A DNA stretch of 64,000 bases, from contig WPIO01000068.1 of the NCBI GenBank assembly GCA_009760855.2, positions 60,001 to 124,000 on the forward strand, given 5' to 3'. Below the pieces are notes generated by a model. That model made no database searches. It saw nothing but the letters and a program-made list of their open reading frames with translations, and was not told the origin of the DNA. The stretch is from Cristatella mucedo. Lineage: Eukaryota > Bryozoa > Phylactolaemata > Cristatellidae. Both the position numbers and the translations under genes were made by a program. This document shows, one piece after another, positions 12,365 to 24,625 of the stretch. Each line of letters starts with the position of its first letter. Within the stretch, counting starts at the first letter, position 1.

Positions 12365-12502
12365 CAGTGGGCAGAGCCACTGTTTCACACAGGTTAAGGC
12401 AGCGGTTTTCACGACTTTGGGAAAAGAACTTGGGTTCCAACCAGATGTGGGGGATTCTTTATCAGAGCTGAAGCTATTGTAATAGCTGCGATGGCTGTTC
12501 GT
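12365..12502 (+). repeat. tRNA-derived SINE copy
   Basis: It follows the family order: GGTTAAGGCAG, then GGGTTCCAACC (box B), then TCTTTATCA and a core ending in AATAGCTGCGATGGC. It shares layout with the copies at 8030, 17365, 24500, 35135 and 63640. Confidence 0.7.
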
Positions 12503-12773
12503 TCGTTATATTAAGAGACCGTTGTATCACCTAATAATATTTTTACTATGGTTATTATTCATGCCGATTGAATTAAACATCGTGCGGTTTAGATGCAAAA
12601 TGATTTTTTTAAAGTTATTATATCTTCAGTCATTAGCAAACAAGTATGCAAATATTTGCATAATTCAATATACTAACTATATTTTTAGACGTCAATACCA
12701 GGTGACACAGCACTTCGAATAAGGATCGTACTGCAGAAATTGCTTTGGTATGCATGCTACTTTCTGTATCAGC

Positions 12774-12907
12774 CTACTTTCATGTCATTACCAAAAGATT
12801 TGAAACGAGCCCATGTCAAGTTTAATAGACCAAGAAAATACACAGTCACTTTATATATGCCAAACAGTCCGTATTTTTTTAAACAAGCAAGTACTTTTGA
12901 ATACTCA
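12774..12907 (+). CDS. Candidate host exon, unknown product
   Basis: A good acceptor (CTTTCTGTATCAG) opens a frame of about 45 codons beginning PTFMSLPKDLKRAHVKF. Donors are weak: GTACTT gives phase 1, GTGTTT gives phase 0. Only the second would join the next candidate exon at 12988 in phase. No domain is recognised. Confidence 0.25.
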
Positions 12908-12987
12908 GTGTTTAAATACCTATAACAAAGTACTAGAAGGATACTAGTGGAACAATTAATTTTTGCTGGGCCCTATTTCTTATTCAG

Positions 12988-13110
12988 GTAATGCGATCTT
13001 TGTCAAATTTTGATGAATTAATTAAAGACTCGAGAGTCTCAAAACATGGTTTTGGCTTGGTGTACAGAGGCAGTAAAGCAAAATGTCTGGGAATATTTCG
13101 GTTGCTGAAG
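12988..13110 (+). CDS. Candidate host exon, unknown product
   Basis: An acceptor TTATTCAG and donor AAG|GTGAGA bound 41 open codons in phase 0-0. Only this frame is free of stops. It begins VMRSLSNFDELIKD and ends GIFRLLK. No family is recognised. The good splice signals at both ends make it more credible than a random frame. Confidence 0.38.
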
Positions 13111-13342
13111 GTGAGATATAATGTTCTCTACACTTGTTTTGACACCTGCCTTGCATCCGTTCAGTGATTTCATGGTTATTCTAAGCATTCATTGCAGCAT
13201 AGTGACGAACGTAGGATATCTCATCTCTGTAGTCCTTACCGAGTTTGTAATGAGTGCCAGTTTGAGTTTCAGTTCAGTGCAATGCCATCTACACGTCACA
13301 ACTAACGACAAGAACGGTTACTTGCTTAGACGAACTAGCAAA

Positions 13343-13920
13343 AGTTCAAAATTGAATCGGTAATATGCTAAATATAGGAAAATAGCATTGAAATCGTTTT
13401 AAATTACAGATAAGTAGTGAATCAGACAAAAACTTGAGACGAAGTTCATCAAGCTTTTGAGAAATTGATTAAAAAATATTACATTTTACGAAATACATGG
13501 TCAAAGCATGAGCTTATGGTAACCAGTGCTAGAAGTAACTTTACGATTTGGAGCACCTAGGAAATCAAGCCTGGGCATTAAAGTGATTCAACTAAGTGGA
13601 AGATTATGAGAAAACTGTTTACTGAAACTGTTAGGATAATAATGCTTTCGAACGGCTGGAAGTAACTCTATCCACGGTAGTAAATCATGCGAGTAAAGTT
13701 ACGTGAAGTATCACCTATCCTTTGCTTATAGAATTTGTATATTATTTGCCAATCGGTTCAACACAAGCTAAAATAAAATGTGTTACAACTATGCCATATA
13801 AAAACCAAAGACAAAATATTTTGCTTCAATACTTGAGGAGTAATTAATTAGAGAACCTCTATTGAGCAATTACTGTTCTTACCTAATGGTTAAACATATT
13901 TGTATACGACAGCATTTACT
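13343..13920. other. Spacer, nothing recognised
   Basis: AT-rich stretch with no supported exon and no repeat similarity. Confidence 0.35.
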
Positions 13921-14160
13921 TGGTCCCCGTTTTTTGTCCTTTATGTGCTCTTGCATGCTGACACTGTCGTGCTGCGTCTAACCATTCTTGTAAGGAGACC
14001 ATATGAATTTCAGCCCTAACCATGTTATTCTTGTTGTTTATTGAGCATAATACCAGTGACGATTCATTCTTGCTTCCTTTGCTGCAAGTGTGAATCGAGT
14101 ATAAGAGATAGAGTTATTTAAAGACACAATATATCAAGTGTGCCTTATTTTTAATTTTAC
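13921..14160 (+). mobile_element. Family A LINE, 3' UTR only
   Basis: It matches the family A 3' UTR: TGCATGCTGACACTGT, then CCCTAACCATGTTATTC, then a degraded terminal hairpin near 14110-14145. It is old and 5' truncated. Confidence 0.72.
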
Positions 14161-15804
14161 GTCAGCTGCTCATAATTTTAGATTTTGCCTATTTCATTAA
14201 AGATTTTCTTGTTTATGAATGCCTTGCTTCCGGGAAGTGGTTAGTCATTAGATAACCAAACATAAAGGCATTTTTGCCATTTAATTATGACATAGGGCGA
14301 TTACAATGGTTTCAGTTTAGTATTACCATAAAGAAGATATACAGATAAGCAAATGTCATGGCTATCCAAATTTGAAATTCAGTCATGCAAGTGACATTGC
14401 TAGCAATCAGTGCATTTAGCAAAACGTGGTGGCTCTCAACCAATCCCGAGGCATTACAAATTTCAGGGCATGTCTGGTAACAATTTGATTTAATTACGTA
14501 GACACAGAAGCATTGTAACACAGCTACTAGCATAACTGTGCCTATTTAACAATGACAGTTTTGGTTACTTGAACTTGCTGTAACTTAAACTGAAGTTCCA
14601 TCGCTTTTCTTGTAGGATCAAATCAGCGAACAGCATGCTTTAATTCGACCCGGAATTATGGAGTATGGATCTCACAGGTTATTCATTCCCAATCTTTTGT
14701 CTTGGCTTAACCGTTTTGTTAAGAGTTCAGGTATTTAAGTAATGCAAACGCGAAGTCAGTTTATGTGCGGCAAAATAAATTACCAGCAGGTTTTTGTGGG
14801 TACGCTTGCGGTTAATGAGTGTCTGTATTTCCTTTAAGCTCCCATTCAGAAAATAGCCTTCGAGATAATGTGCGAGTTGACGGCCAATAAGCCATCCATT
14901 TGGCAAAAGAAAATACTTAACCAATATGCACCTCAAGGGTACAATGGTACTCTTTTGGAATTGATGTTCAATATTGGCTACCGTTTATTTCAAGGTATGA
15001 ATTGCTTAAATCGGCACAAGATAACGTAGCTCAGCTACCTGTAATCAATTGGCTTAGGTGGCTATGCCTTTAAATATTTAAAATTTAATATCGCTTGCTA
15101 CTGTGGGTAATCTTAGCTTTTAAATGGGAAAATATCTTCATAGATAATTAGGAAAAATCTTTCGGTTGTGTTTCGCTTAGTTACTTAAAAATATTGAGTC
15201 TAGGAATACGGCACAATACCATTTGCAGTAAAAGCAGCTTGGACTTAGCTAGTGATAATTTGAACCATAAAACACGAAAAAGCAACTGCATGATTGTATA
15301 CAAGTTTTTGGCGAAAATATACTATGAGAACGTATAATTTAAGCTAAACTTAAATATCAAACCAGTCGCTTTGCAGGATTAATCAAAATAAACTCCGTAA
15401 ATTTAGATCATCTGATGAAAACTACAAGTCCGAAAAAGATTAAAGATTGGGTTGAGTCACAGGTCAAAATTTGGAAGAGTTGTAACATTGACGTCAATTT
15501 TATAAGGAAGAGATTCAAACAGATAGAATATATAAAAATATGTATGTATTATCGAGAAAAATATTTTTAACTAGGATACAGATATGAGCTGGTTGTGACT
15601 TGTGCTGCCTGGGTTTAGTGTGCTACACGGACCTCCCGGTACAGGAACAGGGACCAGGTGGTTTCCACACCGGTTTTGGCTTCTGAGATGCAGTGCTGCC
15701 TTAAAGCTGTCCTTTTCCTGCCCAGAATTTGGAGTTCGGCCTGTACTTATATGAACGTCTTCTAAAAAAAAGTGACATTGACGTTACAAATCACAAATAT
15801 ATTA
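14161..15804. other. AT-rich spacer
   Basis: Nothing identifiable. Short frames on both strands (for example 14312-14533 and 14727-14936, minus) have no convincing splice signals or motifs. Confidence 0.35.
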
Positions 15805-15836
15805 TTGTATATATATATATATTTATATATACGTAT
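15805..15836. repeat. (AT)n microsatellite
   Basis: A short run of alternating A and T next to a family B LINE 3' end. Confidence 0.8.
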
Positions 15837-15854
15837 GAATGTATATGTAATTGA

Positions 15855-16510
15855 ATGCAGTGTATCTCTATATGTAACTCCAGGAAGTCAAAAAGGCTAT
15901 GCCGGTGTTACTCAGGAGAGTTTTGTATAGCTCACTCGCAGCCTTAGCGGCTTACGGTACGGATTCAGTAGCCAAAAGACTTCTTCTCACTCAACAAAGA
16001 GAAAGTGGGAAGCTCAGCAGAGTCAGGAGAGCAGTTGAGTTATTAAGTAGCAAGGAAGTAGCAGCTAAGGACTGCAGAAAAGAATGAGTCACAGTCGACA
16101 GCAGGAGGGAATTAGTCGTTGCATAAGTGTCGTCGAAGTGAGCTCCAATACACTAGGACCTGCAGAGCTAAAGCTTCTATCACCAACGGTCTTTAAGTGA
16201 AGGATTGGAACAGCTAATTTATTACCTGCACAGGACCTGAGGGCAAGAAGAGGCTGAAACAGGTGCAGCAGCTCTGCTAGATATGAAGGAGCCAGGCCGT
16301 GGCGGGCATTGTGGGTCAGCATAAGAATTGTGCTCCTTATCGGTTGCTCAACCGTAATCAGTCCTAGCTATTTTAGCAAAGAGACACGTGATCAAACCTC
16401 TGGGACTTGAAGACTAGCCTTGCTGCCATATTCATAGTTCAGCTGCACAGACCTAGTTGCTTCCTTTGGTGGCCCAACCAAAAGGAAATTACAATGAGAG
16501 TGTGTTAGCA
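15855..16510 (-). mobile_element. Family B LINE, 3' portion
   Basis: The minus strand carries the family B 3' UTR (TATCTCTATATGTAACTCC next to the tail side). Above it is a C-terminal RT relic containing RHGLAPSYLAELLH and KTVGDRSFSSAGP at 16089-16322. It is 5' truncated around 16510. Confidence 0.85.
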
Positions 16511-18268
16511 AGGTGTGGCTGTTCCGATTACTCCGGTTCAATAATAATTAAAGCATATTTCATTGTTAGCTGATCTTTTTTTGGGGATAGTCCTAGGCCT
16601 GCAGGCTAGATTCCTGGTCTGGCCACTCAGAGCCGGTTGAATCGGCAGCAGCCGATAATACCTAGCCTGAAGCTACTGCTACATTTGGGACGGCAATGAT
16701 TCATTCCAGCCAGCACTGATGCTCCCCAGCAGCTTACCTTGTCGGTTGCAGTATATTTGATTGGCTTAAACGCCAGGTCAATCCCTGCTTTAAAGCCAGC
16801 AGATTAACAACTCGGTCGGCTCACTGCCGTGATACCATTGTGCTCTAAAAGGTCTCTATGGGCACTTACTCTCATGAGGCCATCATAACTTCAGGTCTAT
16901 GTTCGGATTCAGGCCCCGGGAAGGCAACACCTCGTTGAATGGTGAACCAGAGGCAAGCCGGGTCCTTATGGGAAATCTTATCCCTGGCAACTGTCAGCAG
17001 GTTTTTGTCTTGAGCCGGTCCTCTGTGTCAGTTATTATGACCAGCAGCTGCTCACATCCAGGAGGGCTATGCAGCAGCTACTGCTTGGGATCTTCCTGTG
17101 AGCTCGGTCCTGGCTATCCCTCAACCACGTGGAGGTGCTCCTGCCGGCTGGGAAGGAGAAGCCGGCTCTTATACCCCTACATCCAGCTGGGGAATATAAT
17201 TTGGCCTTCGGTAAAATCTCCGGCTGTCTTCACCCTCCACTGCCAAACTGCCGATCAGACTTTGAAACCTGCCCATGCTGTTGTAGAAGATCATCCTGGT
17301 GACAAGTGCCTGGGAGATCGACAGGTCTCGATTAGCAGCTTCTTTTGTGCAGAGACAGAAGAGCATTAACGGCTATGACCACTGCTTGCAGCAGTGATAA
17401 ATGATCGCCAATCACAGGATTTGAGCCCATGGCCTAGGGAGAGAGGATTGTGTAGAGCAACCGTCTAACCCTGATTGCCATCAAGTGTCACCACAACATC
17501 CTCTGGCCCTGGCATCAACTTGATTCTGGACTGAGCCACTAGCCTCCATCAACAATTTTAGATGACACCCTTTCGGATTGCTCCTCTTGCAACATCATCT
17601 GAGACTCTTTGCCCTACCACAGTGTTGATATCCCCTGCCTCATCGGTAGCTGTACCTTAGCCTTCGGGGCAGCTGTCGCCGATTCTTTTAGACACTCCAC
17701 GTTCACCATGTGACTCCCTCAAGCTATGCTAACGCGTTTACAAGCCTGCTGGCTGGAGAATGACTCCCGGCTTCATGGCCTCTATCTCTCTCCTAAGTTA
17801 GGACTCATTGTCGTTTTCCAGATGCATGGTCAAGGATCACGAGAGAAATCATAGGCACACTCTGTCCTGAGCAGTTGCCGTCTTAACAAGAAGGCTCTGC
17901 ATCATGCGTTCTAAGGCCACGGTATGCGACAAATGCCTCACATCTGCCACACCTCAGTGCATCGAAGTGCACCAAGGTCATCCTTGGGATCCGGTTGCCA
18001 GAGCCAATATACTTCACGAGTGACCTAGCAGCCAGTTTCTCCCATTGGAAGGCTGAATTACAGGCCTATCTGTTGATAATTATCGTCAGACTCTACTAGC
18101 CCAGACCGCCCCTTTTCATCAGCTAAGCGATCTAGCCTGATATCTTGGCTGTCAGATTACGACTGGCCGCATGGCTTTGCTGAGCTTCATGGCGTCTCTG
18201 GGAGAAGACCTCATGAAACATTGTACTTGTGCTATGTCAACCCAATGTGAAGGCTCATTTAGTGCATA
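16511..18268 (+). other. GC-richer relic region, possibly the 5' part of a NeSL/R2-like element
   Basis: Composition rises sharply in GC compared with neighbours. A 156-codon frame at 16899-17369 and broken frames to 18250 have no motif I can assign. The region lies on the same strand and just before a family A insertion, beyond which a NeSL/R2-like reverse transcriptase relic appears at 21580. One older element split by that insertion would explain both, but this is an inference. Confidence 0.3.
17365..17492 (-). repeat. tRNA-derived SINE copy
   Basis: The reverse complement contains GGGCTCAAATCC (box B) and, downstream, the CTGCTGCAAGCAGTGG core followed by CATAGCC. It shares layout with five other copies in the window. 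Confidence 0.72.
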
Positions 18269-19386
18269 CTAAACGTCTGCCTCCACATCTGGTGTGTTTC
18301 TTGCATGCGAATCACGAGTTTCATGATCCCAACTTATAAGAATGGTATCGCGAGCATGCCCTATAATTTCTGTCTCATGTCTTATTTGTCTACTCTTAAC
18401 CAGCTCTCCTTTTATGTGGAGAATGTTTTTTATGGGGCCTGAAATGGGCAGGTTGACTAATTTGTCTAATAACAACAATAATAATGATGCACTTGATGAA
18501 GCGCCCTCAGAGAACTCCATCTCTTTCTAGGTGCTTTACATTTGCTACAAAGGGAAACGAGAATGAATCGTGAGTAATATCAAGCTTGATAAACAATATG
18601 AACAACTTGGTTAGGGGTGAAATGAACCGGATAATCATGCGAATGTGGTTAGTGACGGCATGCACAGTGTCAGCACCCATAAGCTCATGAAGGATGCATC
18701 ACCGTGACCCACTCACTACATGCTGTCCTAAGTAGTTGTGTTTTTAGGTTCTTTTTAAATGCGGTTAAGTCAGTGGATGTTCTGACGCGTCGGGAGGGAG
18801 TTCCAGGCTTTGGGAGCATAAGAACTAAATATGCAGTCTCAAAGGATTTGGTTTCCGAATAGCTGGTGGAACGATGCTTTGCCTGGTGGGGGAGGTGATC
18901 TGACAGATAGGCTGGAGCCAGAGAATGAAGTAAACTGAAAGTGAGCGAATGAAGTCCATCGTACCATCAGCACTTGTGACTCGATCTGTTTAGCTGTGCC
19001 TCCAGCAAACCTCAAATCATTGAGAAAATTTTCGAGGTGCTCGAAGGCTGTTAGGGATCATGGTAAAGGTAACCCTGAGTGTCATCCGTATAAAAGTGAA
19101 AGCTTAGATTGTGGTTGGCAATCAATCAGCAAGAGGGAGAGTATAAACCGTGAAAAGAGCCACACCTAGCATGGAGCAATGAGGTACCCCATATTTAAGA
19201 GCTTCCTTGGATGATCTTTGCCAATTCATATATATACTCTAACGTTTCTCACTGAGAAATTATCTTAGCCTTTGTAGGGCAATGCCAGTGATCCCCAGGC
19301 GAAATGAGATGTGCTCTAGAAGAACTTTGTGATCGATAGTAACAAAATCTGCCGAAAGATCGAGCAAGCAATTAGAGACACTCTAC

Positions 19387-19716
19387 TTAGGTCTGCATCC
19401 CTAAGTAGGTCGTTGTATACCCTAAGCATTGCTGAATATTTGGGGTGATTAGCTCTAAAGCCAGACTGGAACTTACTAGCAGGTTCGAAGTTTCAAGATA
19501 TGAGTTCATTTGGTCGGCCACGACCCGTTCCAGTGTCTTTGATAAGAATGGTAAAACTGAGACTGGGCGGTAGTTGCTCATTTTGTCTTGGTCCAGTGTT
19601 GCTTTCTTGAGAAGTGGCCTGACTACAGCTATTTTAAAGGTGCTGGGACATGACCTGGGGCTAATTACATATTGATAATTTTCGTTATGCATGGAAGCGA
19701 CAGATCCATGCGACAT
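19387..19716 (-). pseudogene. Family A RT, fingers region
   Basis: The frame contains FKIAVVRPLLKKATLDQD then NYRPVSVLPFLSKTLERVV. These are RT motifs 0-1 of the L2/CR1 lineage: the RP-LLKK and NYRP blocks that precede the palm. It frameshifts before the HSTES block and is non-functional. Homologous blocks occur at 40811-41170 (plus) and 25810-26500 (minus). Confidence 0.85.
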
Positions 19717-20590
19717 AGGAGCAGGACAGTCGGATTAGGGTCCAGAGGACTTGTTGTCTTTTGTGATTTGGATATGAGCTTCAGTACGAGATCACTAGTA
19801 ACCTGCAAGTAAACAGCTATTTAAGGTAGACATTGAGGATCTGCCAGAAATAGGAGAACTGCTATCTATGGGGCATGTTATCATCGCAATGCTAGATCCC
19901 TGAACTTGTCTATCATCTGCACAAAGAATCAAGAAAAGCTATCGGCTAGATCCTCCTAAGGATCGTCCGGTAAGGAGCTAATCTGAGAGATGTTGAGGAG
20001 ATGGTTGATCGTTGACATCAGCATTTTTGGATTGTGCATCTGTGATTCAACAAAAATTTTATAGAAGTTAGACTTGGCCTCTGCTAGGATCAATTTTTAC
20101 GACCGACAGTAGTCTTCATATGCCTTTCGATGGACAGTCAGTCGTGTTCTTTTGTATGGTTTTTCAAGCTTGCTTTTAGTAGACCTGGCTAATTAATGTC
20201 TGTGGTAAACGATTGGCCATCTGGGCGAGATCGCACAGTGTGCTCAGTCAGAGGTGCAAACTCATCGAGTGCGTCAGCTATTGTCGTTTTGTATTTCTTA
20301 ACCAATGATGACAGATCGGAGGGAGGACTGAGTAGCTGAGGCGAAGCAGATATTCTCGCATGGACAGCATCGATCTCAAGGGTCTTGATGCTTTGCGGTT
20401 CACAGGTTTTTTTAGAGGAGGATGTGGGCACACACCATAGATTGAATGAGATCTGCATGTGGTCAGATAATCAGGATTTAGTAATAATTGGTTATGACAA
20501 TGTGCAGGTGTATGAGAAAATCTGGTCCAGTGTGTGACCTTTGATGTGAGTAGGGCCATGCATCTGAGCCACAAGAGACAATGAGTCAGT

Positions 20591-21079
20591 TTATGCACAA
20601 AATTCAGTGCTGAAGGTGCGAGACAGATTATCAAAGTGAACGTTGAAATCACCTATCGCGGGGAAGGGTCGATTTATTGCACACAGAATGAAAACGAGTT
20701 CGGAGAATTCTGAGATAAAGGAGGATTTGGTACCTGGTGGGCGATAGACTACTGCCACTATCGGTAGCTTGTTTTCGGGTGAGACCAAGACAGTTGATTC
20801 AAAAGACTGCCTTGAGGGTACCGCAAATGGCCTGAAGTTGAATTTCGAGTGCACAATAATAGCAACTCCACCTCCAGTTTTGATTGATCGAGGGGTGCCA
20901 AAGAATGAGAAACCAGTTGGAGTAGCATCTTTAATTTTTGGGCAGTTTATTAATTTTAGTAAAGTTTCTGTTAGGGCCAGCGGGTTGAGACGTTTATTGC
21001 AAATTGAGCGATAATTCCAAAGCCAACCGTTAAGTCTGGCCGATGGAGTTATAACAGGCTTGATGACCACTGAGTTCAA
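20591..21079 (-). pseudogene. Family A APE-type endonuclease, N-terminal part
   Basis: The fragment includes SARLNGWLWNYRSICNK, ALTETLLK (the catalytic Glu block), GGGVAIIVHSKF, PIVAVVYRPPG and GDFNVHFDNLS (the D-x-N block). A deletion removes about 13 residues before ALTET that are present at 61888-62970. The downstream LDxI and SDH blocks lie in other frames. In the intact enzyme this domain nicks the target DNA in the nucleus. Confidence 0.85.
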
Positions 21080-21579
21080 TAGATTTACGGTGATGAATGT
21101 TGGGAAATATGCAATGCGGTTCGAGACAATGCTAGGAACACCAAACTAGCTACTCAGCTGGCAGTTCCATCCCCATGAGCAACTTCTGAGCTGGTGGTTC
21201 CGGCCACTGAGGCAGCTCAGAGGCGCTTTTCTTTTGTTAATGCATAGTTCACGAATATTAGAAACAGCATTAACATCTGGAAATGCATTCGATTTACGAT
21301 GACGAGGCAATAAAAGCTGCTGACGATCATAACTAACATGCAGGTTGCTTGCCGACGGCCTAGCTAAGGAAGCTTCAGGTGTGAGAGACCCAGCAGCCCG
21401 AAGTGATAAGCATTTAGATATTCATAGGCACGTAATTTCTTATGCCCTACGGTCAAATAACAATCAGGATAACTTTAAACAGGTCTTAGCTGTATATTTT
21501 GCCTATACTATGTTCGCAAGAACTTCGGTTTTTGGAAAAATTCTGGTACAAACACGAACTGGTGTTAGAGGGCTCTATA

Positions 21580-21880
21580 TCACGATTCAGGAATGTCTAC
21601 TTAGTGTTCCTCGACCTGCAGAATGCATTCGGCAGCATCAAACGTGTCTCAATGCTCCGTGTGGTCCGGCATGCTGTATTTGATGAAAGCTTATGTAGTT
21701 CAATTAGGTGCCTCTATGCCTGTTCGATCTTAAAGATTTGGGTGCACGACAAAATGCTGGTTGCATTCTCTAGGACTGCCAGCGTCTGACACGGCAACTG
21801 TCTATGGCTAATCCTCTTTCATTTGGCGATTCAACCGGTTATAAGACTCCCTAATAGCATGCACTAGTCCTGCCTCTAGC
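21580..21880 (+). pseudogene. Reverse transcriptase relic of NeSL/R2-like type
   Basis: A plus-strand frame at 21499-21789 contains VFLDLQNAFGSI, an RT motif A with the N-A-[FY]-G-S signature seen in NeSL/R2-type non-LTR elements. It is followed by SLCSSIRCLYACS and a degraded segment reading LWLILFHLAIQPVIR after a frameshift; intact elements have a QGCPLSPLLFNLAI-type block there. It is clearly different from families A and B, which have DLSAAFDTIDH at this place. Non-functional. Confidence 0.5.
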
Positions 21881-22785
21881 TTGAATGAAACTCCGAGTCA
21901 GTTTCGCATTGGCGAATGACCTCGCCCTGTTCTCAGCATAATCTTGCCTTCAAGCCCTGGCTTTAGCAGCTGCACAGGCTGCCTCGATGCTGGGCATGCC
22001 GTTCCAGCATGCCTAGCACTATGTTGTTGCCTACACAAGAGTGTGAAGACCGTGCCAGCCTTAATCACCCTACTCTGCAAGAGGTGGATTCTGATATGCC
22101 TGAAAACGAACCCCCGGCCTACCTCAGATCCCCACACCCTCTTGGGCAGCCTCGGGGCGAACTAGAGAAGGCTTTTTTTTCGTTTCTCAACGAACACCTA
22201 TCTTAACCTATCCGAACACCATCCTAGGTGCTGAGCAAGCATGCCTCAGGCTGTGCTCACTCTTACAGTAGAAAGTCGTTGCCTTAGCCGAGCCATTCCC
22301 AGATTTGATGGCCCTGGCAGCAGGGTTGACCAGATATCACTGTGGTCAGAAGCACAAGTACCCCAAGCCACTCTTCTGCCACCTCTTGCTGGCCAGTCAT
22401 GAAGTGCTCCCTCTGTTTTCTTGTCACCCTGACTTCATCGATCACAAAGTACTACTGGCTTTTGCAAGTGGTTACCAGGAAGCTGCAGGAGATCGAAAGC
22501 CTAGTCAAATGCCATGCTTAGGCGGTCCAGCCTGCACGACACAAGGTGAGCCACAGCAAGTCGACTTACAGATTCTCCACCAGTGGTCACTTCTCAACCA
22601 GGGGTCTTGGCCTGTAGTTATAGGCTTGTAAGTTCTTGTATTGACCATGCCTGAAGCTGCTGCTAGCGGCTGTTGCTAAAAGTCAGGCATACCACTGGAT
22701 GATTAACGGCTGCTGCTTATGCCCCACGAACACAGAGACCCTTTGCTATTTCCTGAGCCATTCCTGGCCGATGCTTCATGCAATT
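21881..22785 (+). other. GC-rich continuation of the RT relic, no motif
   Basis: Broken frames at 22009-22206 and 22305-22631 follow the RT relic on the same strand. They could be the C-terminal part of the same element, but no zinc-finger or nuclease signature is visible. Confidence 0.3.
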
Positions 22786-22820
22786 ACAGTCTCACAAAAC
22801 CTGGTTCTTTGCAGCATAAT

Positions 22821-23355
22821 ATGAGTAATGTGTCTCCATCTGTAACTTCACTAAGCCATAAAGACTAAGTGGGCGTTTCAGGAGAGTTTTTGTTAACAGA
22901 CTCACAGCCCAAGAGGATTTTGGTCGCACTGGGTAGCCAACAGACATATCAGGCAACAAAGAAAAAGTGGGAAGCACATCAGAGTCAGGACAGCAGTTAA
23001 GCTAGCAAGTCGCATTGAAGTAGCAGCTCAGGACAGCTGAACAGGATGAACCATAGTCAGCAGCAGGAAAGTAGTGGTACTTGGGTAAGATCTGAGGAAG
23101 CCAGTTCTAGTTTATTCTAGTCTAGGACCTACAGAGCTGAAGCTTGTCGCCAACCATCTTTAAGCTAAGTTGAGGGATGGAACAGCTGATTTATTTCCCA
23201 TAATGGACCTGAGTGCCCAAAAAGGCTGAAACTGGTGCAGCAGTTCAGATAGGTATGGATATGCCACTCAGTGGGAATTGTGGGTGAGTGTTAGAACTTC
23301 TAAGAACTCTGTGATCTTCCAGACACCAGTTCAACTGTAAGTAGTCAGGCTGCTC
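22821..23355 (-). mobile_element. Family B LINE, 3' portion
   Basis: It starts with a short TAATG-type tail remnant, then GTCTCCATCTGTAACTTCAC (family B 3' UTR), and continues into a decayed C-terminal RT region. It is followed by an inverted family B fragment at 23493. Confidence 0.78.
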
Positions 23356-23492
23356 GCTCCTGCTTGCTGGTGGTCTGAGTCTTAAAACCAAAACTGATCA
23401 GTAACAACTATGCACTAATATGGTAATCTTTTAGGTTGTGGTGCAGTCCGACACAATCGTGGTGATAATGAATACGTTAGAAATGAGTTCTC

Positions 23493-23800
23493 CTTCGTAC
23501 TTAGCTTAACTGCTGCATTAGTTTCAGCCTGTTCGAGCCGTCAGGTCCTGTGCAGTTGATAAATTAGCTGTTCCATTCCTCCACTTAAAGACATTTGGTG
23601 ACAGAAGCTTCAGCTCTGGAGGTCATTGACTGTGGAACTTGCTTCCACTATTCTTACCCAACGACAACTACTCTCCTGCTGCCGAGTATGGCTTATCCAT
23701 TTCAGTGGTCCAAAGCTGCTACTTCCATGTTCTATAGACAACAAACTAACCATGTTCTATATACAACTTCTATAGAAAATAAACCAACTGTTCAATTGCT
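23493..23800 (+). mobile_element. Family B LINE fragment, inverted to its neighbour
   Basis: It matches the family B C-terminal region: AACTGCTGCATTAGTTTCAG, then AGGTCCTGTGCAGTTGATAA, then the KDIWWQ-like segment. It points the opposite way to the copy at 22821-23355. A short tandem duplication (ATGTTCTATA units) lies at 23727-23772. Confidence 0.65.
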
Positions 23801-23929
23801 ACTCTGACGACACACTAGGTACATAGCCGAGTTCCAGGGGTTAGAGGCTAGTTGAGGCCAAGTCCAGTCATACTCTGGCCAAGCCACCACTAGCCCAGCT
23901 GCTGAGCTAGGGTAAGACAATCAGCCATT

Positions 23930-24500
23930 AGGTAAGACATCTTTGATATACCGCATGCGCCAACAAACAGGGTGATCCTGCGTAAAGTAAGCTATTGGGG
24001 CAGAAGACGAGCGAGAGCAAAGAAACGCATTAGCTGGTCAGTCAGCTTCCTCAGTCCTGCTGTTGCACCAACGCTACGAGCCCACGTCGTAACAGATCCG
24101 GCAAGCTGAGCATGTGCTTGGCTAGTCGGTGTCGGCATCTACCGCAGTCTCGAGCTTCTGACCAAAGACGCCAACTCACGCTGGCCACGAGCACCTTACT
24201 CGGGGAACGCTGAATGTACAAGTAAGAACAACGAGAGTGCTCTCAAGCTACATAGGGGCTTTGGGAACTCGCAGCCTTGGGTGCATGGCTGCATCACCAG
24301 AGCATGCCGACACCCATCTAGGTGCATAACTCGACGAGACCGGGAGCCTCAAACACCACAGTTTACATGCAATTTTTCTTACCCAAGAGCTGCGGTGACC
24401 AATAGTCGCAGACATCCGGCCACACCCATAGGTCAGTCCCTGACCTAGCCGGTGATCATTACCAAGTTGCAGCCGTCCTGTCCCAGCCAACAGAACCTAG
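23930..24500. repeat. Dispersed GC-rich repeat C, copy 1
   Basis: It is collinear with 59180-59760. Shared landmarks in order: GTTGCACCRACKCT; GCTTGGCTAGTCGG; CTGAGCA; GGGGAACGY...AATRTACAAGTRA; GCCTTGGGTGC; CCAGCCAACAGAACCTAGC. No protein family is recognised and the true orientation is unknown. Confidence 0.6.
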
Positions 24501-24625
24501 CCAGGGCACAGGTAAGGGGGTTGCTCCTTACGACCTCTTTTTCCAAGTCATGGGTTCGTATCCTTGGTGGACGATCTTGCACTGCCTTTGCAAGTTGTAG
24601 GGATAGAGTTAAAAGCTCTTCTGCT
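24500..24625 (+). repeat. tRNA-derived SINE copy
   Basis: CAGGTAAGGGGGTTGCTCC is followed by CATGGGTTCGTATCC (box B) and TTGCAAGTTGTAGGGATAG. It directly follows repeat C. Confidence 0.7.

Larger units (their letters stand above)
18469..21546 (-). mobile_element. Family A LINE, near full length but decayed
   Basis: The 3' tail is AATAACAACAATAATAATG at about 18469, followed by the terminal hairpin. In element order it then has the RT C-terminus (with internal deletions), the RT N-terminal fingers (19387-19716), the linker, the endonuclease (20591-21079), the ORF start region, and a 5' region matching 63236-63447 of the other long copy. Both long copies end at the same 5' point near AATTCTG, which suggests that this is close to the true 5' end of the element. 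Confidence 0.9.

Noticed and set aside
13165-13342. Frame with a good acceptor (CATCCGTTCAG) and GTAATA donor
   Set aside because: It enters in phase 2, whereas the candidate exon ending at 13110 leaves in phase 0. The intervening intron would be only 54 bases. No motif supports it.
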